In this document: positions 1 to 8,315 of the stretch, piece by piece | Numbering within the stretch: position 1 is the stretch's first letter | How the letters are laid out: each line of letters begins with the position of its first letter | DNA from: UBA10427 sp003500135 | GTDB taxonomy: Bacteria; Bacteroidota; Bacteroidia; Cytophagales; Cyclobacteriaceae | Assembly (NCBI GenBank): GCA_963966275.1 | Contig: CAWZYQ010000119.1 | Span: 1-12,295, forward strand | Reading direction: 5' to 3' | Length of the DNA: 12,295 nucleotides | Made by a program: the position numbers and the translations under genes | The notes under the pieces: model-generated | Seen by the model: only the letters and a program-made list of their open reading frames with translations | Databases searched by the model: none | What the model was told of the DNA's origin: nothing

Positions 1-30
1 ACTATTTTTGAAATCATTACATTGGTATTT

Positions 31-2607
31 ATGGGAAATCTTTTACGCTTTTTCTTCATCGTGATGTTTTTAATACCCGGTAGCCTGTTTGCTACCCATA
101 TTGTGGGTGGTGAATTTGAGTTGATCCATCTGGAGGATTCACGTTATCAGGTACGGCTAATCATTTATTTTGATGAGGTCAATGGTAACCCTGGGGCAAA
201 AGATCCTTTTGCCACAGCAACTATCTTCAGAAAATCGGATGATGTTTTTATGCGTAATGTAACGTTGAACCTAATTGAAGAAACCTTTGTGCCATATACC
301 AATCCAATTTGTGCCGACGATCGTTTGGTGACCAGTCGGTTAGTTTACGAATCAACCATTGAATTGAATGCAAATACATATGACGATCCTGAGGGATATT
401 ATCTGGTTTGGGAGCGTTGTTGCCGAAATAACATTATAACCAACATTACTAACCCCGAGGCTACTGGTCAGACCTTTTTGCTTGATTTTCCCGCAGTAGT
501 AAAAAATGGCGAACCATTTATCAACTCTACCCCACAGCTTTTCCCGCCACTAAGCGACTACGCATGTGTGAACCAATTGTATTATGTGGATTTCAGAGGG
601 CAGGATGTGGATGGTGATTCATTGGTTTATTCCCTTGTAGATCCATTGAAAGGTGCCAGTTCGCCAGATGATCCGGCGCCGCCTGCCAGCAGAAAGCCCT
701 ATGCCACGGTAAACTGGACCAATGGAATAGGAATAGATAATCAGGTGCCCGGGAACCCACCTCTACAAATCAATGAAAATGGATTTCTGACTGTAACGCC
801 TGATCGCGAAGGATTATTCGTGTTTTCCGTTCTTTGCGAAGAATACCGCGATGGTGAAAAGCTTGGTGAAGTAAGGAGGGATTTTCAAATGCTGGTAATT
901 GATTGCCCTGATCCGGGATTTAAACCGGTAATTAAGTCTAAAAAAGAAGGGGAAACCATATTTAAAGAGGATGCCGATACATTGGTTTTTTCATTTGCAG
1001 AAACGAAATGCATCGATTTTATAGTGCTCGACAATGATGGTAATGAAAATATGACAGTAAGAGCTGTGCCCGTCAATTTCGAGGCTACACTGGATGGCTT
1101 GTTTAGTACTGAAGGTGGAATAATACAGGATCCTGAAGATTCCTTGTCTTTTAAAATGTGCCTTCCGGATTGTCCATATCTCGAAAATGAGCCCTACATA
1201 ATCGATGTAATAGCGCAGGATGAAACCTGTCCATTGCCCCTTCAGGATACTATGCGGCTAACGATCATTGCCGAACCCCCACCAAATTTTGACCCTGAAT
1301 TCACGCAACCCATTAATACATTCAATACGAGAAACGTGGCAGAAGGCACTGTTATTAATCTACCGATTCGCGGCGAAGACCAGGATAACGAGTTGATCAA
1401 TTATGAGATTACCGGTATTGATTTTGATATTAGTTCGTACCCGATAGGGATAAACACCATTACCAATACCTCAGGAGAAATTCAATTAGAGCTAAATTGG
1501 GACACGAATTGCCTGGAAAATGACTTTTCCGAACAGACATCGTTTACCTTTATGATGACAATTGAAGATGAGGATGCCTGTTTGTTTAATCATGCAGATA
1601 CCCTTTTTTATACCATTAATATTGAATTGCCTCCTAATAACCTTCCAGCCGTAAAAGTGAATAATCGTAATGAAGAAAGAAATGTGTCGGTAAGGGTTGG
1701 AGAAGAATTAAAGCTTAACATACTTGGCGAAGACGCTGATCTTACGGATTTATTATCACTTAAGTTGAGATCCGACAGTGCAGATTTAGAGCTTTTAAAT
1801 ATCAATTTCCCTGATCTGGAAGGGCGAAGCGATTTGTCACAAACATTCAGGTGGCTGCCTGATTGTGATCTGGTATCCCCTGAGGATTCAGTTCTGGAAT
1901 TTTCAGCATACTTTATTATTGAAGACTTTGATAAATGTAAACTGCCCAACGCCGACAGCGTTAAAGTAAATTTCACGGTTTTGCCTCCATTAAACGTCCG
2001 GCCAAACATTTTTATTAACGGTGAGCAAAACCTGCGTGAAATAGAAGTAGAGGTAGGTGATGAACTAATACTGCCAATTATAGGATTTGACAATTTTGGA
2101 GATTCCCTGCATCTGTATTTAGAAGATCAGGAGGCCTGGGAAGGCCTGTTTGAGTTTTCGGAAGTTCGTGGAAAAGAACAGGTTGATACCGAATTGAGGT
2201 GGCCCATTATTTGTGAAAACCTGGGCGAGGATCTATCGGGTCAAACCTACGAACTGAATTTCATCATTGATGATTTTAACTGCTACGCTCCAAAAAACAA
2301 TGCTATGCCTCTCAGCATAGTGGTGAAGGATAAATCGGTTGATCAGGAGATAAAAATACCTAATGTTTTCACGCCTAATCTTGATGATACCATAAACAGG
2401 TATTTTCGTGTTGAAAAAATACCTGAAGATAATTGCAATGTGCAGTTCCAGGAGGTGATTATTGTTAATCGATGGGGCAAAACAGTTTTCCGTTCAGACG
2501 ATCCTGCCTTCAAATGGGACGGGAGCACGCATAGCGCCGGGACTTATTTTTACACCATTGTGTTTTCCGATCGGAATGTTAAAGGTTTCGTCGACATACA
2601 CAAATAA
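31..2607 (+). CDS. Large secreted protein with type B T9SS (gliding motility-associated, CHU_C) C-terminal domain
   Basis: This is a predicted cell-surface or secreted protein exported by Sec and then by the type IX secretion system. With the ATG at 31 it has 858 residues. A TTG three codons earlier (22) is also in frame, but ATG is preferred because the hydrophobic signal segment then begins at once (MGNLLRFFFIVMF) and ends near A21. The mature protein opens with THIVGGEF, a start shared by a Bacteroidota family of CHU_C proteins, and residues 127-131 read ERCCR. Residues about 297-768 form four modules of roughly 110-120 residues, each with paired cysteines and ending in a PP.N linker. The last 84 residues are the sorting domain: IPNVFTPN, then IIVNRWGKTVF, KWDG, AGTYFYTI and GFVDI. 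The domain directs export and surface attachment in this secretion system. The function of the passenger is not recognised. Its upstream region lies outside the window. Confidence 0.92.
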   Translation: MGNLLRFFFIVMFLIPGSLFATHIVGGEFELIHLEDSRYQVRLIIYFDEVNGNPGAKDPFATATIFRKSDDVFMRNVTLNLIEETFVPYTNPICADDRLVTSRLVYESTIELNANTYDDPEGYYLVWERCCRNNIITNITNPEATGQTFLLDFPAVVKNGEPFINSTPQLFPPLSDYACVNQLYYVDFRGQDVDGDSLVYSLVDPLKGASSPDDPAPPASRKPYATVNWTNGIGIDNQVPGNPPLQINENGFLTVTPDREGLFVFSVLCEEYRDGEKLGEVRRDFQMLVIDCPDPGFKPVIKSKKEGETIFKEDADTLVFSFAETKCIDFIVLDNDGNENMTVRAVPVNFEATLDGLFSTEGGIIQDPEDSLSFKMCLPDCPYLENEPYIIDVIAQDETCPLPLQDTMRLTIIAEPPPNFDPEFTQPINTFNTRNVAEGTVINLPIRGEDQDNELINYEITGIDFDISSYPIGINTITNTSGEIQLELNWDTNCLENDFSEQTSFTFMMTIEDEDACLFNHADTLFYTINIELPPNNLPAVKVNNRNEERNVSVRVGEELKLNILGEDADLTDLLSLKLRSDSADLELLNINFPDLEGRSDLSQTFRWLPDCDLVSPEDSVLEFSAYFIIEDFDKCKLPNADSVKVNFTVLPPLNVRPNIFINGEQNLREIEVEVGDELILPIIGFDNFGDSLHLYLEDQEAWEGLFEFSEVRGKEQVDTELRWPIICENLGEDLSGQTYELNFIIDDFNCYAPKNNAMPLSIVVKDKSVDQEIKIPNVFTPNLDDTINRYFRVEKIPEDNCNVQFQEVIIVNRWGKTVFRSDDPAFKWDGSTHSAGTYFYTIVFSDRNVKGFVDIHK
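919..2334 (+). repeat. Four degenerate tandem protein modules inside the T9SS substrate
   Basis: Numbered from the ATG at 31, residues about 297-418, 419-535, 536-656 and 657-768 share a pattern. Each has a beta-rich stretch, then W/C-x3-C (C377/C381, W490/C494, W608/C612, W724/C728), then an acidic (E/Q/D)D-x(1-3)-C about 20-25 residues later (C400, C517, C636, C751). The first three then read on to a D(T/S) strand and a PP-x-N linker. This looks like tandem Ig- or cadherin-like domains, each probably with a disulfide. The repeat is visible only at protein level, since the DNA is well diverged. The domain family name is inference. Confidence 0.6.
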
Positions 2608-2612
2608 CCCAT

Positions 2613-2650
2613 CAAAAATTAAAAGGGCACAATTTTTGTTCAATCTTTTT
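2613..2650 (+). terminator. AT-rich hairpin followed by a T-rich run, possible terminator
   Basis: CAAAAATT (2613-2620) and AATTTTTG (2631-2638) form a perfect 8-bp stem with a 10-base loop. A T-rich tract ending in CTTTTT follows at about 2645-2650. It starts 6 bases after the stop of the T9SS substrate gene, the right place for its terminator. The stem is AT-rich and therefore weak. Confidence 0.4.
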
Positions 2651-2657
2651 ATTTAAA

Positions 2658-2687
2658 TTGCGTACTAATTTTTAATGTGTAAATTTT
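2658..2687 (+). promoter_or_regulatory. Candidate Bacteroidota-type promoter for the small gene
   Basis: TTG at 2658-2660 and TAAATTTT at 2680-2687 are separated by 19 bases. They resemble the Bacteroidota -33 TTTG and -7 TAnnTTTG elements, with one mismatch in the second. Transcription would begin near 2691, only a few bases before the first possible start codon at 2695. That slightly favours the in-frame ATG at 2704 as the true start. Confidence 0.35.
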
Positions 2688-2694
2688 TTCACCA

Positions 2695-2880
2695 ATGGCG
2701 CCTATGAAAAACAAATACTTTGCTACTTACCCTATTGCTTTTATCAACGATTACCGTAATGAATGTGCGGCTGAGGAAGGAAAGTTCTTCGATACATCCA
2801 ACCGGCAGCAGTATATAAGGTCGCTACAAACGGCCCAGGATAATTTATTGCGTGTTTTTGGAGGTAAAAAGCTGAAATAA
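2695..2880 (+). CDS. Small hypothetical protein (61 residues)
   Basis: I do not recognise this protein. It has 61 residues from ATG 2695, or 58 from ATG 2704 (MKNKYFATY). It has no signal peptide or membrane segment and no cysteine motif (one Cys, in NECAAEE). It is a soluble, probably helical polypeptide with mixed charge, ending in GGKKLK. The residue mix looks protein-like rather than random, and it lies on the same strand between two real genes with room for its own promoter. It is separated from the T9SS gene by a possible terminator and from the DUF2911 gene by 140 bases, so it is probably transcribed alone. A chance ORF cannot be excluded. Confidence 0.5.
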   Translation: MAPMKNKYFATYPIAFINDYRNECAAEEGKFFDTSNRQQYIRSLQTAQDNLLRVFGGKKLK

Positions 2881-2961
2881 AGCTACCAAATATCGCCTGT
2901 GTACTAATGCGGATTTATCGGTAAACGGGTGGGTTATGTAATTTTAGAGGCCAAAAAATAA

Positions 2962-3009
2962 TTCGGAAAAGTAAACCGGGGTTCACCGGATCTTTATTAT
3001 TTTTCCGAA
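2962..3009 (+). promoter_or_regulatory. Long stem-loop in the leader of the DUF2911 gene
   Basis: TTCGGAAAAGTAA (2962-2974) pairs with TTATTTTTCCGAA (2997-3009) as a 13-bp stem with one G-U pair. Inside it, CCGG (2976-2979) pairs with CCGG (2986-2989) around GGTTCA. The structure ends 11 bases before the ATG at 3021. It could be a leader-mRNA structure affecting translation, a terminator of the preceding small gene, or a small dispersed repeat. It has no clear T-run after it. Confidence 0.5.
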
Positions 3010-3020
3010 AATGCATTATT

Positions 3021-4136
3021 ATGAAAAATACACTGCTCCTTTTATGCTTTCTGTTTTTATTAATAAATGGAAATGCCCAATCATTGCAAATGCCTCCCAG
3101 TGGGGATAATCAGAAGTGTATTGTGATACAATATGTAGGTCCGGCGTGGGTAAAGGTGACTTATAATTCACCTGATGTCACTGCGCCAAATGGTGAAGAT
3201 AGAAGAGGGCAGATATGGGGGGAACTTGTGCCATACGGCATGGCTGACAACTCGTTTGGAACCGCAAAAAAAATCCCATGGCGCGCGGGCGCTAATGAAA
3301 ATACTACCATTGAATTTTCGCACGATGCCAAGATAGAAGGCAAAACGATCAAAGCTGGGAAATATGGTTTGCACATGATTCCCGGAAAGGAGCAATGGAC
3401 CATCATCTTTAGTAATAACTCCTCATCATGGGGAAGCTATTATTATGATGAAAAAGAAGATGCCTTAAGAGTAATGGTGGAAACCGGGAAAAGTGATTTT
3501 CATAACTGGCTTACTTTTTCTTTTATCGATCGCATGCCTGATCATACAGTTTTAGCGCTTCAATGGGAAGATATTAGTGTTCCATTCAATATTTCTTTTG
3601 ATGTCAATAAGATATATGTTGACCAGTTCCGTGAAGATTTAAGAGGGGAAACAGGTTTTAATTGGCTTAACTGGAATTCCGCCGCAAATTTTTGCCTCGA
3701 GCGTTCATTTAATTTAGAGGAAGCCTTGGAATGGGCAAATACGGCCATAACGGCACCGTACATCGGTAAAAGGAACTTTACAACATTAAAAACAAAAGCC
3801 GGTATCTTGGCAGCGTTGGAGAGAGAAGAAGAGGCAAACTCTCTTATGGATAGCGCTCTCAGGCTTCCTTCTGCAACTATGTCTGATATTCATTTTTATG
3901 GACGTGAATTAATTGCAGCCGGGAAACCAGAAATGGCCCTAGAAGTATTCACTTACAACCGGGAAAGGTTTCCCGATGACAATTTCACTACTTTTGTAGG
4001 CCTTGCACGCGGATATGAAGCAATAGGAGACAAAAAAAGGGCCTCAAAGTTTTTTTTAAAGGCCTCTGAAAATGCCCCGGACGACCAGAAAGAATATTAT
4101 ATCTCAATCGCCAAATCGCTTTCCGGCGAGGAATAG
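3021..4136 (+). CDS. DUF2911 domain protein with C-terminal TPR-like helices, exported
   Basis: This is a predicted periplasmic or surface protein of 371 residues. An N-terminal signal peptide (MKNTLLLLCFLFLLINGNAQ) is expected to be cleaved near residue 20. Residues about 25-180 match the DUF2911 family common in Bacteroidota: PPSGDNQK, the VTYNSP segment, RRGQIWGELVPYG, PWRAGANENTTIEFS, KAGKYGLHMIPG and the WTIIFSNNSSSWGSY block. Residues about 215-370 are helical repeats of tetratricopeptide type, with EEALEWANTAI, EEEANSLMDSALRLP, PEMALEVFTYNRERFPDD and KKRASKFFLKASENAPDD in series. The DUF2911 biochemical role is unknown. TPR-like helices usually bind other proteins. The start is the ATG that begins the signal peptide. 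The 3' end lies 4 bases from the end of the opposing ABC transporter gene. Confidence 0.95.
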   Translation: MKNTLLLLCFLFLLINGNAQSLQMPPSGDNQKCIVIQYVGPAWVKVTYNSPDVTAPNGEDRRGQIWGELVPYGMADNSFGTAKKIPWRAGANENTTIEFSHDAKIEGKTIKAGKYGLHMIPGKEQWTIIFSNNSSSWGSYYYDEKEDALRVMVETGKSDFHNWLTFSFIDRMPDHTVLALQWEDISVPFNISFDVNKIYVDQFREDLRGETGFNWLNWNSAANFCLERSFNLEEALEWANTAITAPYIGKRNFTTLKTKAGILAALEREEEANSLMDSALRLPSATMSDIHFYGRELIAAGKPEMALEVFTYNRERFPDDNFTTFVGLARGYEAIGDKKRASKFFLKASENAPDDQKEYYISIAKSLSGEE

Positions 4137-4140
4137 CGGA

Positions 4141-7100
4141 TCATCGGGCATTCGATTTTTTCTTTAGTATTTTCTTGAATTTAAGTCTCTGCCTTTTAAC
4201 ATAAAATGGAATAATATAAGTGCCCAACCAATCCAGAAATTGAACAATCCTGGAAAGGATGTCGAAATATAGTATCCCTATTAGCAGTATAATAAATACC
4301 CATAATACTGAGATATTGAAGGCAGGCGTATTGAAAAAATATCCGCCAAAATGTTTTTGCGGTGCATAAAAATGTGAGGTGAAATCAAGCATTCCGCTTT
4401 GGTTTTCGGCGGGAAAATATATGGGGAATATCTTTCTGATAAGTGTATTTTCACCTTCCATGATCCTGTCGCGTGTAATCACATTTTTGGCCAATTCCTC
4501 CAGGCGCGCATTGGTGTGCCTGTTTTTCAGGCTAAGAAGTTGCTCTTGTCCTTCATCCACCTCCCAGGCAATCATCATCGAATCCCTTTTATAGAGCGCT
4601 TTCTGATATTTATTGATATACATTTTCCGGAGTACTTCGAGGAATTGCCATGTATTTTTATAAATGGCTGAATCAAATTTCGCCTCGGTGAGTTTGTCGA
4701 GCAGTGTGTATTTATCCTGACCGATCAATTCGAGCTCATTTTGAATTTCATTTCTTATTACCCTTAGGTGTTGTCCTACTTTAATTTTGCCCTCACCATA
4801 ATAAAAAGCGGCTGCACTTTCTTCCAGAAGCAATTCCAGCTCGGGTATCAGATAAGTCATCTTATATTCCGATTGGGCAATCTGCTGGTCAAAAGCATAC
4901 GTTTTTTCAGTATATGCATTGCCCATGAACTGTTTCACCATCAATGCTTCAAAGCCCCACCTGGAAGCCATTAATTCCCCAAACCAGGGCACCTTGTCTT
5001 GACGGGTAATTTCAGGATTTAACTTGTCAAAAGGGAAAACCACCCCACTGAATATTAGCTGTGGTATTAATATGAGTGGGATAAGGATGTAAACCGTAAT
5101 GGCAGAATTGAATGCAGATGAAATGATAAGGCCGATGATATTGGCCAGGCACGAAAGGGAGAACAATGTAAGCCAATAGCTTAAAATGATATCGCGTATC
5201 TCGAGAATTTGTGTGCTCACCCATACAAACAGGAGGGTTTGAATTATGGATATGAAAAATAGAACAGATATTTTTGCAGCCAGATAACTACTCCTTGATA
5301 GGTTGAGAAATTTCTCACGCTCCAATATTTTTCGATCTTTTATCAGCTCCTCGGCGCTTACGGTTAACCCCATAAAAAGGGCAACAATAACACTCATAAA
5401 GAAAAAGGTGGGTATATTGATGTTTTCCCTGAAAATGTAGTGGGCATTTTCGCTTTGGGTATTAAAATACTTAACAAAATATGACAACAGGAAGGCAAGC
5501 GCCGGCGCCTCCAGTAGGTTGATCAGCAAATATTGATGATTGCTTAGTTTTGCCAATATGTCCCGCTTGCTAAACACAGTGTACTGCTTTGTTTTATTGG
5601 GCACTTCAAAAGAGGTGGGAGGTAGTTTTTGAGGTTGTTGAATGGAGGCAGGTTGCATCGCGAACCTCTTTTTGAAATGTTCATTCCACTCTTTAGGTGT
5701 TATTTTTCTTCTGTCGGTAAACCTGCCATATTCATCTACCACCCTGGTTTCAATGATGTTGAAAACCTGCTCAACATTTACATTACCACAAGTGATACAT
5801 GCCCCCTGGTCGCGATTGACCATATTGTTGATTTCCTTAAAATAAACAGGAGCTGCAACAGGATCACCATAATAGATTTGATAGCCGTTTTCATCCAAAA
5901 TGATCAGGCTGTCAAACATTTTAAAGATGTCGGAAGATGGTTGATGGATTATAACGAAAACCATTTTTCCCCTAAGGGTCAGTTCTTTGAGCAAATCCAT
6001 TATGTTTTCCGAATCCCTGGATGAAAGGCCTGAAGTTGGTTCGTCCAAAAACATAATAGAAGGCTCTCTGATCAATTCCAAAGCAATATTCAGGCGCTTT
6101 CTCTGGCCACCACTGATTACCTTATTGAGCGGGCTTCCTACTTTTAGGTTTTGTATGTCCAGCAATCCGAGGTTTTGCAATGTTTTATTCGTGAGGTTCT
6201 TTATTTCCCCCTTTGTTTTATTTTTAAAACAGAGCTCGGCTGCATAGAAGAGATTCTGGTAAACGGTGAGGTCTTCAATCAAAAGGTCATCCTGGGGCAC
6301 ATGGCCAATCAGTCCCTGAATTTCATGTTCTTCATTATAAATATTATGTCCATTGAGTATTACTTCACCTCTTGTCGGGCGCCTCTTTGTATTCAGAAGG
6401 TCAAAAAGCGTTGACTTACCAGATCCACTGGCGCCCATTACGCCAATCAGGTTGCCCGATGTTTCTTTTAAATAAACATCCTGGATACCTTTTTTGCCGC
6501 TTTTAAATGTATAGTGAATGTTCCTGGCTTCAAGGGTAAGTTTGGCGCCCTCTTCCGATTTTTTAAATTTACTGGCTACCGCACTGTAAAATATTGGCTG
6601 CAGTTTATCTCCCCTGATGGTGCTACCAGCTGGAAAAACGGTTACCGTTCTACTTCGAAGCGGTATGCCATTTAATCTGACAGGTGATATACCGAGATAT
6701 TTTACAAGATAGGTTTCAAGGTTGGGCAAGTATAAAAAAGCGATGAAGCCCGTAATGTTTTCAACTTCAATGTGTTTGCATTTTAAATAGTCTTCTTCAG
6801 AACCATCGTCTATGATCAAAACATTTGGGTCGCTAAGTTCTGGTACATCAATGGCCATCACGAAGTTGATCAACTTATCTACCCATCTTTTTTCAATTTT
6901 AACCGCTTTGGCAATATAAAAAAGGAGATTGTTTTGTCGTTCTGACACTTCTTCATCGGCCAGTATCAATTCAATGATCTTGAGCAGTAAAAAAAGCTTC
7001 TGGTATTCGGTCTGTTCCTGATTGATCAGTTTGCAGGTCTCCATTATGGTAGCCCAGTCGATCACAAACTCTTGTGTTTCCTCATCAATACCGCCAGGTT

Positions 7101-7305
7101 CATCTTCCCCGGCATGTACCAGCGCTTTACTCATTAATCGCGTTTGGCTATACCTGTCGAAAATTTCCAGGTATTCCGAGAGTTGGCTTTTATCTACATG
7201 TTCGGTAAGAAACTCCTCTATTTTTAGTCGCTCATCTTCCGTGACACGTTCCTTTGCCACAATGGCAAATAGCCGGGTTACCGCTTTGAGTAACTGTTCA
7301 TTCAT
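4141..7305 (-). CDS. ABC exporter, ATPase fused to ABC-2/ABCG-type permease, with TerB-like and FHA-like N-terminus
   Basis: This is a 1054-residue inner-membrane half-transporter in the ABCG order (ATPase before membrane domain). Residues 1-150 are helical and TerB-like. Residues about 165-245 are beta-rich with LNGIPLRSRTVTVFPAGSTI, which resembles an FHA-like fold. The ATPase spans about 257-480 and is complete: Walker A GASGSGKST (291-299), Q-loop PQDD (337-340), signature ISGGQRKR (397-404), Walker B IMFLDEPTSGL (417-427) and H-loop His454. A GACITCG motif (C503, C506) follows. Membrane segments lie near 592-611, 632-652, 678-700, 708-730, 736-757 and 997-1018. Between the last two is a loop of about 240 residues, long for ABCG and rich in charged helix, probably periplasmic. 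The substrate is unknown. It probably works as a dimer. The SH3 gene lies 198 bases upstream on the same strand. Confidence 0.96.
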   Translation of the reverse strand: MNEQLLKAVTRLFAIVAKERVTEDERLKIEEFLTEHVDKSQLSEYLEIFDRYSQTRLMSKALVHAGEDEPGGIDEETQEFVIDWATIMETCKLINQEQTEYQKLFLLLKIIELILADEEVSERQNNLLFYIAKAVKIEKRWVDKLINFVMAIDVPELSDPNVLIIDDGSEEDYLKCKHIEVENITGFIAFLYLPNLETYLVKYLGISPVRLNGIPLRSRTVTVFPAGSTIRGDKLQPIFYSAVASKFKKSEEGAKLTLEARNIHYTFKSGKKGIQDVYLKETSGNLIGVMGASGSGKSTLFDLLNTKRRPTRGEVILNGHNIYNEEHEIQGLIGHVPQDDLLIEDLTVYQNLFYAAELCFKNKTKGEIKNLTNKTLQNLGLLDIQNLKVGSPLNKVISGGQRKRLNIALELIREPSIMFLDEPTSGLSSRDSENIMDLLKELTLRGKMVFVIIHQPSSDIFKMFDSLIILDENGYQIYYGDPVAAPVYFKEINNMVNRDQGACITCGNVNVEQVFNIIETRVVDEYGRFTDRRKITPKEWNEHFKKRFAMQPASIQQPQKLPPTSFEVPNKTKQYTVFSKRDILAKLSNHQYLLINLLEAPALAFLLSYFVKYFNTQSENAHYIFRENINIPTFFFMSVIVALFMGLTVSAEELIKDRKILEREKFLNLSRSSYLAAKISVLFFISIIQTLLFVWVSTQILEIRDIILSYWLTLFSLSCLANIIGLIISSAFNSAITVYILIPLILIPQLIFSGVVFPFDKLNPEITRQDKVPWFGELMASRWGFEALMVKQFMGNAYTEKTYAFDQQIAQSEYKMTYLIPELELLLEESAAAFYYGEGKIKVGQHLRVIRNEIQNELELIGQDKYTLLDKLTEAKFDSAIYKNTWQFLEVLRKMYINKYQKALYKRDSMMIAWEVDEGQEQLLSLKNRHTNARLEELAKNVITRDRIMEGENTLIRKIFPIYFPAENQSGMLDFTSHFYAPQKHFGGYFFNTPAFNISVLWVFIILLIGILYFDILSRIVQFLDWLGTYIIPFYVKRQRLKFKKILKKKSNAR

Positions 7306-7503
7306 ATTCCGCTACTGATCTGCTACTTTATTATTGCTCAATACACTTACCAAAATAGGTAAAAAATATGGTATTTTTACTAAAGGCCTTATTTGTTGAT
7401 TAAAGGTGATAAGGATACATAATTATTGTGACACAAAGGGAAGCAAAAATCTGAAGTGTACAAATACGAGCATAAAATTTTACAAATCAGACACTAAAAT
7501 ACA

Positions 7504-8253
7504 TCAAAGTCGAACTTCTTTGAGATGATTTTTGTGAACATACGCCCGATTGTTTTTCCATTCAATTTCCACCCAGATATCTTTTCGGTCATTTATGTTG
7601 ACCCGGTGTCCGCCCTTGATCACGTCAATGACTTCGGCACCAATAGAAGGCCCCTCCATGATGTGAGTAACCGGTGATTGTATGATCCCCTTTGGTTTTT
7701 GAGGTGAAAAATTGAGCATAACGAAAGCCAATGTCAAAAACACCACGACAAAAATGCTCAACGATCCATTAACTTTTTGGGTTTTTCTTTTCTCAATTAT
7801 TGTCCAAACCATTAAGCCAAGGGCAATTGCTGCCAGGGCAGTAACTATTATCCACTTATTTTTTTTGTATACGAATTGAAAATATTCAAGATCGTCATAG
7901 TTGTAGCCTGATAAGCCATGGGTTTCTGCCAACTTTTCCATTTTTTCCAATACTTTTTTCTGCGCCGAAACCTGATAATACAGGTTCAAATAGTAAAGGG
8001 CGCTGGGGTAGTCTGACAGACCTTCTTTTATGAATGCCATTTTTATCAACATGGCGGGGGAGTAGGCTGAATGTTTATGCAGTATATCGTGATACAAATC
8101 AAAGGACTGAGTGTACTTTCTGGCTTGAAATAAAGAGTCGGCAAGCACAATATCTTTGTCTAATTCTTTGTAAGTTTCTGATAAACAAAGTGTTGTAAAA
8201 GTAAAAAATAAAGTTAGAAACGAAATCAAAAATTTGTTTTGCCTTTTCAACAT
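7504..8253 (-). CDS. TPR / two-TM / SH3 protein, BatE-like
   Basis: This is a membrane protein of 249 residues. An N-terminal signal or anchor segment (about 7-24, KFLISFLTLFFTFTTLC) is followed by TPR-type helices (about 30-110, with LADSLFQARKYTQSFDLYHDIL and YPSALYYLNLYYQ). Two membrane segments follow (about 133-154 and 164-182), then a C-terminal bacterial SH3-like domain (about 190-249) with the usual THIMEGPSIGAEVIDVIKGGHRV and WVEIEWKNNRAYVH strands. Order and size match the BatE-type proteins found with the Bacteroidota aerotolerance (bat) genes, but no batA-D gene is visible here, so BatE itself is only a possibility. Bacterial SH3 domains often bind cell-wall peptides. An AGGAGG sequence precedes the start, unusual for this phylum. 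The downstream ABC gene may be co-transcribed across the 198-base gap. Confidence 0.85.
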   Translation of the reverse strand: MLKRQNKFLISFLTLFFTFTTLCLSETYKELDKDIVLADSLFQARKYTQSFDLYHDILHKHSAYSPAMLIKMAFIKEGLSDYPSALYYLNLYYQVSAQKKVLEKMEKLAETHGLSGYNYDDLEYFQFVYKKNKWIIVTALAAIALGLMVWTIIEKRKTQKVNGSLSIFVVVFLTLAFVMLNFSPQKPKGIIQSPVTHIMEGPSIGAEVIDVIKGGHRVNINDRKDIWVEIEWKNNRAYVHKNHLKEVRL

Positions 8254-8261
8254 AACCTCCT
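8251..8261 (-). promoter_or_regulatory. Strong Shine-Dalgarno close to the start of the SH3 gene
   Basis: Read on the minus strand, AGGAGG (8261-8256) is followed by TT and then ATG (8253-8251), a spacing of only 2 bases. The next codon is TTG, which would sit 5 bases from the AGGAGG. Translation might therefore start at the TTG (protein one residue shorter). Shine-Dalgarno sites are uncommon in Bacteroidota, so the site may be accidental. Confidence 0.45.
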
Positions 8262-8264
8262 AAA

Positions 8265-8294
8265 TTTGCAGTCCAATTAACGCAATAGGCTTTA
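8265..8294 (+). promoter_or_regulatory. Candidate promoter for tRNA-Lys
   Basis: TTTG at 8265-8268 and an imperfect -7 element TAGGCTTTA at 8286-8294 lie 17 bases apart, slightly short of the usual spacing. Transcription would begin about 20 bases before the tRNA. This 62-base gap must also hold the promoter of the divergent SH3 gene. The match is weak. Confidence 0.3.
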
Positions 8295-8315
8295 AATAAA
8301 CAAGCCAAAGCGATT

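Noticed and set aside
1608..2093. 161-codon open frame on the minus strand inside the T9SS substrate gene
   Set aside because: It overlaps a clear secreted-protein gene with intact family motifs, is rich in Ser as expected of an antisense reading, and has no recognisable domain.
5629..6024. 131-codon plus-strand frame opposite the ABC transporter
   Set aside because: It lies wholly inside the ATPase-coding region, whose Walker and signature motifs are intact. It is a shadow frame without motifs of its own.
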